Source: Cyclina sinensis (Eukaryota; Mollusca; Bivalvia; Venerida; Veneridae). Taken from it: 64,000 nucleotides of DNA. A program made the translations under genes and the position numbers. The notes beneath the pieces were generated by a model that was not told the DNA's origin, made no database searches, and saw nothing but the letters and a program-made list of their open reading frames with translations. Below are positions 46,958 through 56,967 of the stretch, in pieces. The stretch lies in contig JAAONU010000004.1 of assembly GCA_012932295.1 (NCBI GenBank), positions 12,276,630-12,340,629 on the forward strand, given 5' to 3'. Each line of letters begins with the position of its first letter. The first letter of the stretch is position 1.

Positions 46958-49900
46958 CTGAAATACATAGAAAGTATTCTGAACAATGAGTTTGTACAGT
47001 ATGAATGGAAGAATAAACAGAAATGAGAAAACAATAACACACATTCTTACAAATTTTAACCACTGAATCTTTGTAATTTTCACTGCAGTCACTAAAACCT
47101 GGCACTGAACAATGCATGCTATGAAAACTGCATTATACAATTTAGAGGAGAGCTGGTTTGTGTGGTAATATTTCATTTTAGATTACTTGAAACTTAATCT
47201 AGTAAAACAAACAAATTTCACTGATTCTGCACATAGGATAGATGTATTCTGCCAACAGAAAACAAAATAAATTTTCCAGTTTCAGCATACCAAACAATAC
47301 ATGATGTTCATGTGCTTATCATATTTGAGTTTATATAACAAAAAAAAGCATATCATCTGTCAATTCTACAATATAAACTAAACTAATATCATATCTTTCA
47401 ATGCTGACAATTAACAATGAATCTTAAGTGTATCATATAAATGACTGTGGTTTGCAACCTATGTGTATCAAACCAAGTTTCACTGATAAACATGCTTTGT
47501 ACCAACAAAGTCATGAACGATATCTTGCAGTCTAGAACTGGTCCTTTGCAGGAATGATGGTTAGGCGAATTGTTCACCTCATGTGACTTTGACTGTTAAC
47601 TAAATTTGACAGTTAACTGATAAAATCATAAACAATAAATTTAGAATAACAAAGAATAATAGAACGTTTGATCAAATCTGTCAAATATTACTTTTCTAGG
47701 AAGTCATTTAAGGTACAGTGAACAGGCTGAATTAATTAAATCATCAGAAATGTAGTCTATTTAGGAAATAGATTTTAAGTTTGAGTGTTTTACCGTCAAA
47801 TATAGCACGGTGTCAAGTTCAGATGCGTATTAATTTAATCATGAAGGCCGTATGCCTTAGTGATTAAATTAATACGCATCTGAACTTGACACCGTGCTAT
47901 ATTCGACGGTAGAACACAAAAACTTTAAAATCTATTTCCATTCTAACACATATGTATAGTTATTAGGGACACAATTATGTGCACTACTTATCATGCCATA
48001 TTGAACGGTTATTGACCCTGGCAGGCTATTCCGTTTACCCCGCTATTCATTCCAACAAGGCTATTTTAGCTTATCAGTCAATAATTTACGTTTAAACAAA
48101 TATCTATAATTTTATCATAGATGAACATCAAAGAAGATAATTTAGTCCAAAACAATATTTCACTATCAAAATATTTAAAAACAATTTTCATTTTACAATG
48201 AAAAATAAGAACAGCCGAAAGTAGTTTGCAGTGATGTCAGCGGGCGCACCCTTTTTTGCAACGTTATCTAATATATATGATATATCACGCTCAATTCCTC
48301 CTTTGTTATTGTTGGCGAAATGCGGATAGTGTTAGAATTTTCATTATATAATGATTTTTAGGAGTAAGGATTACAATACACAACACTTTCACAACACTAC
48401 CTTGCAAATTTTGAAATGAAGGGGAAAATTTTCTTAGCATGTTTCTTGGCCTACAAGGACACTGTCAGTTAAACTAACTCTATACACAGATGTAACAGCA
48501 CTACAGACATTTGTGTAATGATCATAAATGAGTGAGTTAGCAGCATATCTTGAGCTCTTAAACCCCTATATGAGTGAGCTTAGATGACATAAGCAAAAAT
48601 TAGCACACGCATTAACCACAAAGATCATAACAAACTGTCAATGAAAAAAAAAAACAGTCTTACTGATAAATAATGACCAACCAATATCAACAGAAACAAA
48701 ACAAATAAATAACTGTTATAACCATAACATTGCTCTTTGATTATACAGCACAAAAAGGTGCAATATCTGTCACAGTTTTATCATAACAATTAATAACTTT
48801 TACACAATAACATGCAAAAGTATCAGTTTGTTGAGTGTTCATTATCTTTTTATTACTGTACTTAATCAGACAGAGGTCTTCATTGAAAGCAATTCTTACT
48901 TTAAGGGAAGACAAATATGTCAAGGTCATTACATTAATGGTGAATTACTGTTCAAGGGAGACAACTATATACATTGCAGGAATTAATTCAAAAGTAACTG
49001 AGACAATAATTACAATAACAGGCCAGGATCAGTGGACTAGTGATCCAGGACTTGTAAGCCAGGGATCACAAGTTTGATCCCATGATCATCCATAAGCACT
49101 GCGAAGCGTTTTTTCCATGAGAAGTTAAACTGACGTTTCATATATGAAGGTATCAGTGCTATATACTGAGCATGTTAAAGAACCAGGAGCATCTTTGGAA
49201 TGGGATGCTTTCTGTATCTTGAACTATCCCCCCACAACCTAAAATAATGAAACTCTGAAGGAGGCATGAGTCTTTCAGGCAACTAATAGTGCCAATAAAT
49301 AAACGTAAATAGGTAGATAGATTATCATCATACTTAGTCAATTTCATTAGTTAGCAGCTAAAAGATCTGCCAGCATATCTGAAACCTTCAGCCATTAATT
49401 CCAACACAATGTGTACAATGGATAAATTATCAAGGGAGACAATTTTCAACCTGCAGCAAGGGAGAAAACTTTACTTACAGGTAATCCTGAGATGTCTGAG
49501 TATTTCATGGCAGGTTTAAATGAGGGAGGGGCATCTATCATTCCATCTGAAACAAATAACAAGAGTCCTAAATGCAATATGAAGTATTAATTTCAAAATT
49601 ACCATGGAAAAATGTAGAGACTATACATTACATTTGAAGATATAGACAATAAAACAGAGAAAAGTCTTCAAACTTCGAACAAAAAATAGTAAAAACTTTT
49701 CCGTTATAACAAAAGTAATGTTTGTTTATGTCACAATATTCTGGTACATAAAGACACAGTTTAAACTTTATTTTCAGTTTTGATTTTTTCTTCATTTTAT
49801 AGCTAAGTATAAGCTGTTCTTACATTATTTTTATATTTACTACACTAAACAATGGTTTCTTGAAGTTCTATCAAACCCTTGCCTGAAAGGAAGAATGTGA

Positions 49901-51300
49901 AGGTTGAGGTCAAGTTCTGACCACAGGATATGTTACCATGACCTCTAGGTCAGGAGCCTGATATTGTTTCCATAGCAAAATCTGCCTCACACCATGGAGT
50001 TGTATCCTAAATAAATGACTAAATTATTAAAACAAAAGTATGATAAAAGTTTGGATTTTTCCAGTCACGATTAAATTAATTTTAGTTTAGTCCCTTAATT
50101 ACTTAGATTTGTTATACAACAAAACAAACCCTACATGTTGTGTCATCAGGTTGCCATGGTAATGCTTTCTCTGCAGCTACAATCTGTTTCAGATTTTTCC
50201 ACACACGTGTTTTCTTACTGCCAGCAGAACCTATACTAGAATGCTGAAAAATATTATTAGTTATGTAAACTTTCGTTTTAACTCTTTGAAAAAAATATCA
50301 ACCCACAAATCTTAATTATAGCATATTCTATAACAATACACTGCTATTTACGTTGCCGACATGTATTTCTGTGAAATCTTACCAAAGATTCTAATTCATA
50401 TTGTAGTTATAAACTATACATTGGTGGATGCACACTTTCAAATTCAAAAGTTAATCAACCTGCTTAAATGACTGTTAAAGGAATTAATTAAAAGACCAAA
50501 AACAACTGTCTTGAAAAGAGTACCAGTCTTTAACTATTGGTATATCTGATATGAACTATATTTTGTTTATGATATGATAAACAATAATAAGCAGTTCAGC
50601 TTTTTTCTTACCACAAAGTTAGGATTTTTGAAAACTTGTGCTCTATCAGTTGTGACTGTTATGTTAACGGGGCTGTCACGTGATTCATCAGTGTCAGCAA
50701 ATGCTCCACCAACAAGCTCCTGCTCAACAGTGATCACATTGGTTTCAGTCTGTTGTGTAAAAAAGGCTTGTATGTATAATTAATCCATTATTTTGTATGT
50801 AAGAAAGGACAACTTATAAAAACAAGACATCTAATGAAGGAGGCTTCACAATAAAACTTGATAAAGACTAATGTATGTATCAAGACTAATGTATGTATGT
50901 GGTTCATATTCAGATCTGCTTCCCTCTTAAAGGCATAAACTTAGCTTGAAGGCACTAGTAGCTTTCATAATGTGAATCCCAACATAAACAACTGAACATC
51001 TGAAAACAAAAATCATACCTAATCTATATTGTAACTTCAGTTTTACTTTAAATGAGCAACAAAAGTTGGAGAGGCATGAAGTGTAATTTAGCAATGCTGG
51101 GTGCAACACAGCAAAAACCTTGCTAAATTTGTAAAGCAACAGATTAGTGAAGCAGTGGGTGACTGGGTTCAAGTCCCATGTCAGGTGTACTGCCTAGTAC
51201 AGTCAGTATTGATTTTTGGCAGTAACAAGTTGAAGCTGAAGTACTTTCACGCCTTTGTTCACATAAATACTGTTGTCAGGAGTTGGTCATGTCAAGTTTG

Positions 51301-51334
<34 letters not shown>

Positions 51335-52904
51335 GGTATTGAGGCTAGGTATGAGTCCCATGGTTTGTTCACTTGTGTCTTTCTCTTCAGGTGCACTTTT
51401 CTCCTACTTGATTTACTTGGATCCGTTTCCGAACAAATCAGTAACATGATTTTATATAGTAAAAAATCGGTAACAATAGAAATATTGTTGATAATTGTAA
51501 ATAGTTGAGATAGTGATAGAGTAGGTCTGAATAGCACCTTTGATGACCAAGATTACTTTAATTGGTGTTTTTTAAAATGTTAAATGTATTAAATATTATA
51601 TAAATATTTATATTCATCCTAAAAAGTAACTATGATTATAACATTATAGAATCAATTTTAATAATTTGAATACTGATAATTGCATTACAAACACAAATTA
51701 TATAATTACCTACTGAGACAAACTAATAAGGGCAGCACGAAATATCCAAATACACCCAAATATACCCTAATACACCCAAATACACTTGAACTGTACCATT
51801 AAATCAACACATTTTTATACATAAAGCAAGACTATGGACTTAACTTCAAATATTTGAAAACAAAACCTTGTGATAATTACTATTCAGGTATTATTAACTA
51901 CTGGGACCAACATATATAAGGTCCCAGTTAAATATAATTAAAATACATTAACTACCAGTACAAAAATATATGGCATTATATGCAATGCATAAAAAGAAAT
52001 CTCTGAAAAAAAGAATAAAAGTCTTAATGGAAAATGAGTTAAAAGTTCAAATAGACATAAATAAAGGGACCTACATTAGTATATATTTTTTAACAGCATA
52101 AATCTTACGATAGCCATTTATGTCCGAAATGTGGCTAATATGTATGACTGAATATCTAAAATTTTGCTACTGATTTTCATTTTCTAGTAAATCTGTGCCT
52201 TGTAGAAACAATGAGTGTTTGTTGAGTGTTTGTTGAAAGCCCTCTTTTGCCAGTATTGAAGTATATTAATTATTTCAAGTGTATTTGGATATATCTGGGT
52301 GTATTTGGGTATTTGGTGCCGCCAAACTAATAACAAGTGTTGTTAGCACCTTTCTATGACAAGCAGTGTACCCCAGCAAGCCTTTTTCACAGCTACTTTA
52401 TCACCTTTCTGGGCACATCCAATATTTCTATTGTTACCAATTTCTCCGTTTCTTTACTATATAAAATCATGTTACCGTTTTCAGAGACACTATACTTATT
52501 ATATGTCTCTGCCGTTTTGTCTTGTTACTGATATGTCGATAAATCCTTGGATCGTACATGTCTTAAATTTCTTTTTCAGCCAAGCTGCAGGAAGCTTCTA
52601 CTTTAAAATCATTTTGTAAAATAAGATGTTATATTTCAAAATACCGTTATCACACTATTGATTACATACCAATGTCATTTTAATGCCTTATGGTCTAACT
52701 GATGTCGATTTTCTGTACAAATCGGGTCGCGAATATGCATTACATTTATACATCTATTCATTATCCAACAATATTTTTACTTTGAGATGATATATAAAAG
52801 TTTAAAACCTTTGTTACTACGACTGCTTTCTTTTTCGGAAGACTTGGGCTTGCTGTTTGTCTCACTTTTGATGATGTTTTTCTTTGCTTAGATGGAGTTG
52901 CCAT
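46829..52904 (-). CDS. INO80C: INO80 complex subunit C (Ies6 homologue), five exons, 176 aa
   Basis: Exons 52818-52904, 50612-50749, 50135-50243, 49479-49546 and 46829-46957 join in phase with consensus splice sites. The protein is a small nuclear subunit of the INO80 chromatin-remodelling complex; in yeast the equivalent Ies6 works with Arp5 to couple ATP hydrolysis to nucleosome sliding. The N-terminal 75 residues are basic then acidic and poorly conserved. Residues about 86-112 hold the family signature VWKNLKQIVAAEKALPWQ; 115-130 IDAPPSFKPAMKYSDISG; 135-176 the YL1_C domain, with KYTDPQTKLRFTTAEEFSRI and MPGDLVTGCLTLRRA. Length is close to the human protein (about 190). It is complete, with no stop or frameshift. 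An alternative exon 1 donor nine bases further on is also in phase and would add three residues. Confidence 0.93.
47764..48342 (+). mobile_element. Hairpin-plus-body element, copy B (longer)
   Basis: Hairpin 47764-47939: outer arms GGAAATAGATTTTAA / TTAAAATCTATTTCC, inner 50-base arms (47792-47841 and 47861-47910) with one mismatch, and a 19-base loop around AAGGCCGTATGCCTTA. The body that follows (about 47940-48342) starts ATTCTAACAC and ends GTGTTAGAAT. Both modules match 4087-4439 in inverted orientation; this copy has about 230 more bases inside the body. No open frame of note. Confidence 0.75.
49016..49250 (+). mobile_element. tRNA-derived SINE, family S1
   Basis: Head GGATCAGTGGACTAGTG...GGGATCACAAGTTTGATCCC (A/B-box like). 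The body shares GTATCAGTGCTATATA, GAATGGGATGCTT and CAACCTAAAATAA with the two minus-strand copies at 61940-62497, which defines a family. Confidence 0.7.
49479..49546 (-). CDS. INO80C: INO80C exon 4
   Basis: Acceptor TTGTTTCAG, donor ACCT/GTAAGTAA. Two bases complete Tyr-112; then GMIDAPPSFKPAMKYSDISG and LP. Confidence 0.92.
50135..50243 (-). CDS. INO80C: INO80C exon 3
   Basis: Acceptor ATTTTTCAG, donor ACAT/GTAGGG, 36 codons plus one base. The GTAGGG donor is chosen over a GTTTGT four bases on because only it keeps the frame into exon 4. Encodes KTRVWKNLKQIVAAEKALPW. Confidence 0.9.
50612..50749 (-). CDS. INO80C: INO80C exon 2
   Basis: Acceptor TTTTTTACACAACAG, donor TTTGTG/GTAAGA; 46 codons in phase 0, ending in VFKNPNFV, which matches the conserved F.+PNFV box before the signature region. 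Confidence 0.9.
51302..51332. repeat. Poly(G) tract, 31 G
   Basis: Uninterrupted 31 G; it creates artefactual poly-Gly and poly-Pro open frames. Long G runs can fold into quadruplexes. The true length is uncertain. Confidence 0.95.
51720..52333. mobile_element. MITE with 10-bp target duplication (MULE-like), 594 bp
   Basis: Target duplication AAACTAATAA at 51720-51729 and 52324-52333. The element starts GGGCAGCACGAAATATCC and ends GGTATTTGGTGCCGCC; inverted similarity extends about 60 bases at each end with repeated CAAATACACCCA phrases. The 10-bp duplication suggests Mutator-like mobilisation. No transposase. Sits in INO80C intron 1. Confidence 0.75.
52818..52904 (-). CDS. INO80C: INO80C exon 1 (start)
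   Basis: ATG at 52904-52902 begins MATPSKQRKTSSKVRQTASP, a basic Ser/Thr/Lys-rich N-terminus as in homologues. Donor is either GTA/GTAACA (52818) or AAG/GTTTTA (52809), both in phase 0. Confidence 0.8.
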
Positions 52905-53439
52905 TGTTTGGTTTCAGTAAACTAAATTTATTTCGGTCATAATTAACTAAAGATTGTTTTGGTCAGGTTAATATATTGGCCAAAAGAAATTATTTTTCAA
53001 GAAATTTCACACTTTGTAATTCAGTATTGTTATGAAACTATTGACGAAGAATTTTAGTCATATTCTTTATAATTTTAAACAGATTTTTATCCTAATAATC
53101 TATTTCTTCAAATTATGTCAAACCCCTCATTTTGTGCGCGTCAAAAATCGCAAGAAATGTTTTCTAGAGTTATATTAAACAGATGAAAGACCCTGTTTTA
53201 AAGAAGATAAAATGCCAGAAATTAATTTAAATAAAAGAGGCAAAGTCAAAGGGCAGGTCATCTAGGGAGAGAAATTTTCAATGCTAGATATGGCTGCAGC
53301 ACTGAACTGATTTAGAGATGGGCAACAATTGGTGGTAACTGGTTCCAGTGGTATACAATCATACTAAAGAAAGAGAACTTACAGTAGTCGGAGATTGCCA
53401 TAATTAACCTATAGCTCAAGGAATGGTCTAGCCGATACG

Positions 53440-54030
53440 TTCCGGATATAGGGGTCAGGTTTTCTTCAACAGGGACGACAACAAGTCAGTGATGAATCCT
53501 TTAGAAGAGGAATAACATACTATCTTTATACGTTTGAGATCGAGTCGCCGGAAATTCATGGAATGGAGCATGTCAGTAACATTTGAAGTTTAAGACCATA
53601 GTCTAACATGATCCAAGGGCTGCTCTTCTTTGGATACTTTCAATTTCATCTGTTTGTGTTTGTGTATGGGGCATCCCTGGGTCCTAATATATTAGGACCC
53701 AGGGCGATCATAATTTGGAACCATGTTCAAGTTGGGGCTTTACTAGAGTCTAGTTAGCCATAGACTTAATGGGCTAGGACTTCCCCTTCATGTTTTTAAG
53801 CAGAAACCTTAACGTTTGATTAGCTTTTTCAGTTGATATGCTAATAAGGGCATCCCACGTAAGGTTATCCAAGGTATTTAGCTGAGCTAAAAATTCTAGT
53901 TGGATTCCAAAGAAGTATATAGTGGGGATAGGATGTTTCCTTTTTGTGACGTGGATAACTTGACACTTGGAGGGGTTGAATTCCATATCCCACTCCAACT
54001 CCCACTTTTATAACCAATGCAAGTCATTTT
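53440..54030 (-). mobile_element. Non-LTR retrotransposon fragment: reverse-transcriptase C-terminal part
   Basis: Minus-strand reading: WELEWDMEFNPSKCQVIHVT, KRKHPIPTIYFFGIQLEF, LTWDALISIS, KANQTLRFLLKN, TLVKPQLEHG, then after a break HTQTQTDEIESIQRRAA and MNFRRLDLKRIK. FNPSKCQV, KANQTLGFL-like, LVRPQLEY-like and IE.IQRRAA are the usual successive blocks after the catalytic site in CR1/Jockey-type LINEs. Stops and frameshifts show it is dead. A 30-bp palindrome lies inside it. Confidence 0.75.
53675..53704. other. Perfect 30-bp palindrome
   Basis: CCCTGGGTCCTAATA directly followed by its exact complement TATTAGGACCCAGGG, with no spacer. It falls within the LINE fragment between the parts reading ..SP and HTQTQ.., flanked by GCCC on both sides, as if a roughly 30-base palindromic insert had made a 4-base duplication. 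Confidence 0.85.
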
Positions 54031-54054
54031 AGACGGTAAATGATATTGGTTTGC

Positions 54055-54165
54055 CTTATGGGATTCGAACCAGCGACCTCCAGATCGGGAGTTCGTCGCT
54101 CGATCCCCTCAAACACTGCAGCTCCACTACTCAAGCACTACCAGGGCCCTCAGTCTACCTTTGGA
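54055..54165 (-). mobile_element. tRNA-like SINE head relic
   Basis: Minus strand GGTCGCTGGTTCGAATCCCA (B-box) with an A-box-like GGTAGTGCTTGAGTAGTGG about 60 bases before it. No complete cloverleaf stem, so more likely a SINE head than a tRNA gene. Confidence 0.4.
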
Positions 54166-54803
54166 GAAAGGTTCCGCATACATCAGGTGGGATAATTTTC
54201 AAGTTGTTCTTGTCTAAGACGGATTTTTTTTCTAAACATACATCTCAGACTCTTTCCTGACAGTTTCATAACACTTTAAATTATCCTATTAAATCACAAT
54301 TGACAGGCCGTTAAATTTATAAATTTGCTGGTTTTTTGTTAACAGATATTAACCCAAAAAAGATAAATGTCAAAATAGTTTGTTCCTGGACCAGAATATA
54401 CATTTATGATAAATCAACGGAAAAAATGGAATGTGCTATTTCTGTAATCATCTAAGATAAACTTCAGTTGAGGAAACCAGATTCCTCATTCCCCCTAAAT
54501 TCAATACAGGGAGCCAGCTAGTATTTCCAGCTTATTTCCAACATTGGATATATGTTTATTTATGAAGAAGATAATAGATTATCTGTGTTTTCAAACCATA
54601 GCAAAAAGAAGATTTAAAAGTTTGAGAATGAATCAGATATATGCCCAGATTTTGCCATGAAAAGGTCCCTGTTAGGAATGGAAACTAGGTTTAACATTTA
54701 CATAGGCTATTCAGATTTAGTCAAAATAGCGATTTGTTGATAAAAGATCAATGGCAGAGATTTATCAGCCGAAACTCTTTTTTTTCGATTATTTTTTCCT
54801 GAT

Positions 54804-56218
54804 TATACCCCCAACACGAAGTTTGGGGGGTATATAGGAGTCACCTGGTGGTCGGTCGGGCGGTCGGTCGGGGTGTACCTTGTCCAGAGCATAACTTGAA
54901 AACTACTGGTTGGAATTCAGTGCAACTTCACACAATAGTCAAGCACAATGAGAGGAAGTGCAGTGTTCAAGAATCATAACTCCTTCTTCACTATTTGCAG
55001 AGTTATTGCCCTTTGCTGGTTTTCCTTTGTATGGAGCATAACTTGAAAACTACTGGTTGGAATTCAATGCTACTTCATACAATGGCCAAACACAGTGATA
55101 AAAAGTGCAGTGTCCAAGACTCATAACTCCATCTTCACTACTTGCAGACTTGTTATTGCCCTTTGTTGGTTTTCCTTGTCCGGAGCATAACTTGAAAACT
55201 ACTGATTGGAATTCAGGAGAACTTCATAAAATGGTCAAGCACAATGAGAGGAAGTGAAGTGTCCAAAAATCATAACTCTATCTTCACTACTTGCAGAGTT
55301 ATTGTCCTTTGTTGGATTTCCTTGTCCGGAGCATAACTTGAAAACTACTGGTTGAAATTCAGGGCAACCTCATACAATGATCAAGCACAGTGAGAGGAAG
55401 TGCAGTGTCAAAGAATCATAACTTTATCTTCATTATTTGCAGAGTTATTGCCCTTTATTGGTTTCTTTGTACGGAGCATAACTTGAAAACTACTAGTTTG
55501 AATTCAATGCAACTTCATACAATGATCAAGCACAATGAGAGAAAGTGCAGTGTACAAGAGCTATAACTCAATCTTCACTATTTGCAGAGTTATTGCCCTT
55601 TATTGGATTTCATTGTCCAGAACATAACTTGAATACTACTACTTGGAATTCAGTGCAACTTCATACAATGGTCAAGCACAATGAGTTGATGTGCAATGTA
55701 TAATAGCTTTAACTCTGTCTTCACTATTTGCACACTAGTTTGTTGGTTTTCCTTGTCTGACGAATAACTTGAAAACTACTGGTTGGAATTAAATGCAACT
55801 TCATACAATGGTCAAGCACAATGACAGGAAGTGCACTGTATAAGAGCTATAACTACATCTTCAGTATTTGCACAGTTATTGCCCTTTGTACGTTTTCCTT
55901 GTCCAGAGCATATCTTGAAGACTACTGGTTGGAATTCAGTGCAACTTCATACAATGGTCAAGCACAATGACAGGATGTACAAGAACCACAACTATCTTTA
56001 ATTGCCCATAACCATAACTCTTTTTCAATTCTTTTACGTATTTTGATGCAAATTTGTTGGAGATTGGCAGAGTTATGCTCCCTCATTAGGCAAAAAATAG
56101 CATTTTAGACTCCTTAATGCTAAGGACAATGTTTACATGCACCTGCAACTGTATAGTATTTTTTATGACAATACAGCGGAAGATAGGGGCATCCGTGTCC
56201 TATGCACACATCTCTAGT
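54804..56218 (-). mobile_element. ACTAGAG-headed tandem-repeat element, family ii (HINE/pearl-like)
   Basis: On the minus strand it begins ACTAGAGATGTGTG (from 56218), one base from the ACAAGAGATGTTTG start of the 18765-19896 element. The core has about nine units of roughly 140 bases (plus strand: GAGCATAACTTGAAAACTAC, GGTTGGAATTCA, GGTCAAGCACAATGAGAGG, GAGTTATTGCCCTTT). The other end has a CGGTCGGTCGGG run and a hairpin at 54804-54834 (TATACCCCCAA ... TTTGGGGGGTATA), close in form to the right-end hairpin of the 12579-13735 element. Confidence 0.65.
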
Positions 56219-56738
56219 TTTAACTGAATTATCTTTCCATTACCTGTTAACTGTAATTTAAAGACGCATTTTCTCCTGACTCTGCAAATATGAAAGAGTA
56301 TTTCTGAAACTATCCCTTCTATTGTTTTATTCTATACCAAAACCGTATTGACTTTCTTTTATGAGTTTTCCTTTAATCACTGAGACATGGAATCAACAAC
56401 AATGGGGATTTAATGTCAACTGCCTTTTAAAAATTGTACAATTAACAAAGCACAGCTGCTGTCTAGTAAATGTAGTTATTGAACAAGTTAAGGATTTGGC
56501 TTTTCTTTTATATCAGCTGACGTCATGTCATTCTTCTGGGAAGTTCCATAACTCTCTACGGTATATAGAAAAGCCTGTTTTCAGGAAAACATTTATTGAC
56601 TGAAATAAAGTTATTATGCTTTGTGCAGCTGTTGTTGTTGCCATTCATAGCAATAATATTGCGCTCATAAAATGGTCTTCAAAGAATATCCCCTTAAATG
56701 CGATATTTACAGGAGTTGGTCTAAATACTGAAGAACCC

Positions 56739-56746
56739 TATATAAG
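56739..56746 (+). promoter_or_regulatory. Candidate TATA box of the EMI/VWD gene
   Basis: CCCTATATAAGC, 152 bases before the start codon at 56891; this would give a 5' UTR of about 120 bases. Spacing is reasonable, but no transcript is available. Confidence 0.45.
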
Positions 56747-56890
56747 CATGTTAAACAGGATAGAAGCGTATCACTGAAACAAATTGCTCAGAGGCAAATG
56801 GTCCAGTAATCTACATCCTAACAAGCAGGGAAAACACATAGCTGTATCAGATAATTACAACTCTTAAAGAAGTCTTATACAAGTGCTGAG

Positions 56891-56967
56891 ATGGGCACAG
56901 GGTGTCCTCAATCATGGCTGCCACTTCTGATAACGATTCTGACGTGCATTTGCACCGTGACGGCAAG
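56891..56967 (+). CDS. EMI/VWD gene exon 1 (signal peptide)
   Basis: ATG GGC ACA..., 25 codons plus AG, donor CAAG/GTTAGT. The hydrophobic core LPLLITILTCICTV and small residues before the end support a signal peptide. AG plus A of exon 2 makes Arg-26. Confidence 0.75.

Larger units (their letters stand above)
46958..49478 (-). other. INO80C intron 4
   Basis: 2.5 kb. Contains hairpin-plus-body element copy B (47764-48342) and a plus-oriented SINE (49016-49250). Otherwise AT-rich with nothing recognised. Confidence 0.7.
50750..52817 (-). other. INO80C intron 1
   Basis: 2.1 kb. Contains a poly(G) tract (51302-51332), a weak tRNA-like stretch near 51150-51185 (GACTGGGTTCAAGTCCCATG) and a MITE with about 10-bp target duplication (51720-52333). 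No other gene seen. Confidence 0.65.
52905..56738. other. Divergent intergenic region between INO80C and the EMI/VWD gene
   Basis: Must hold the INO80C promoter near 52.9-53.2 kb; no TATA box is evident, as usual for a housekeeping gene. Then come a LINE relic (53440-54030), a tRNA-like relic (54055-54165), a tandem-repeat element (54804-56218), and about 500 bases of AT-rich DNA before the TATA box at 56739. Confidence 0.55.

Noticed and set aside
51101..51537. Open frames with poly-Gly or poly-Pro
   Set aside because: Created by the 31-base G tract.
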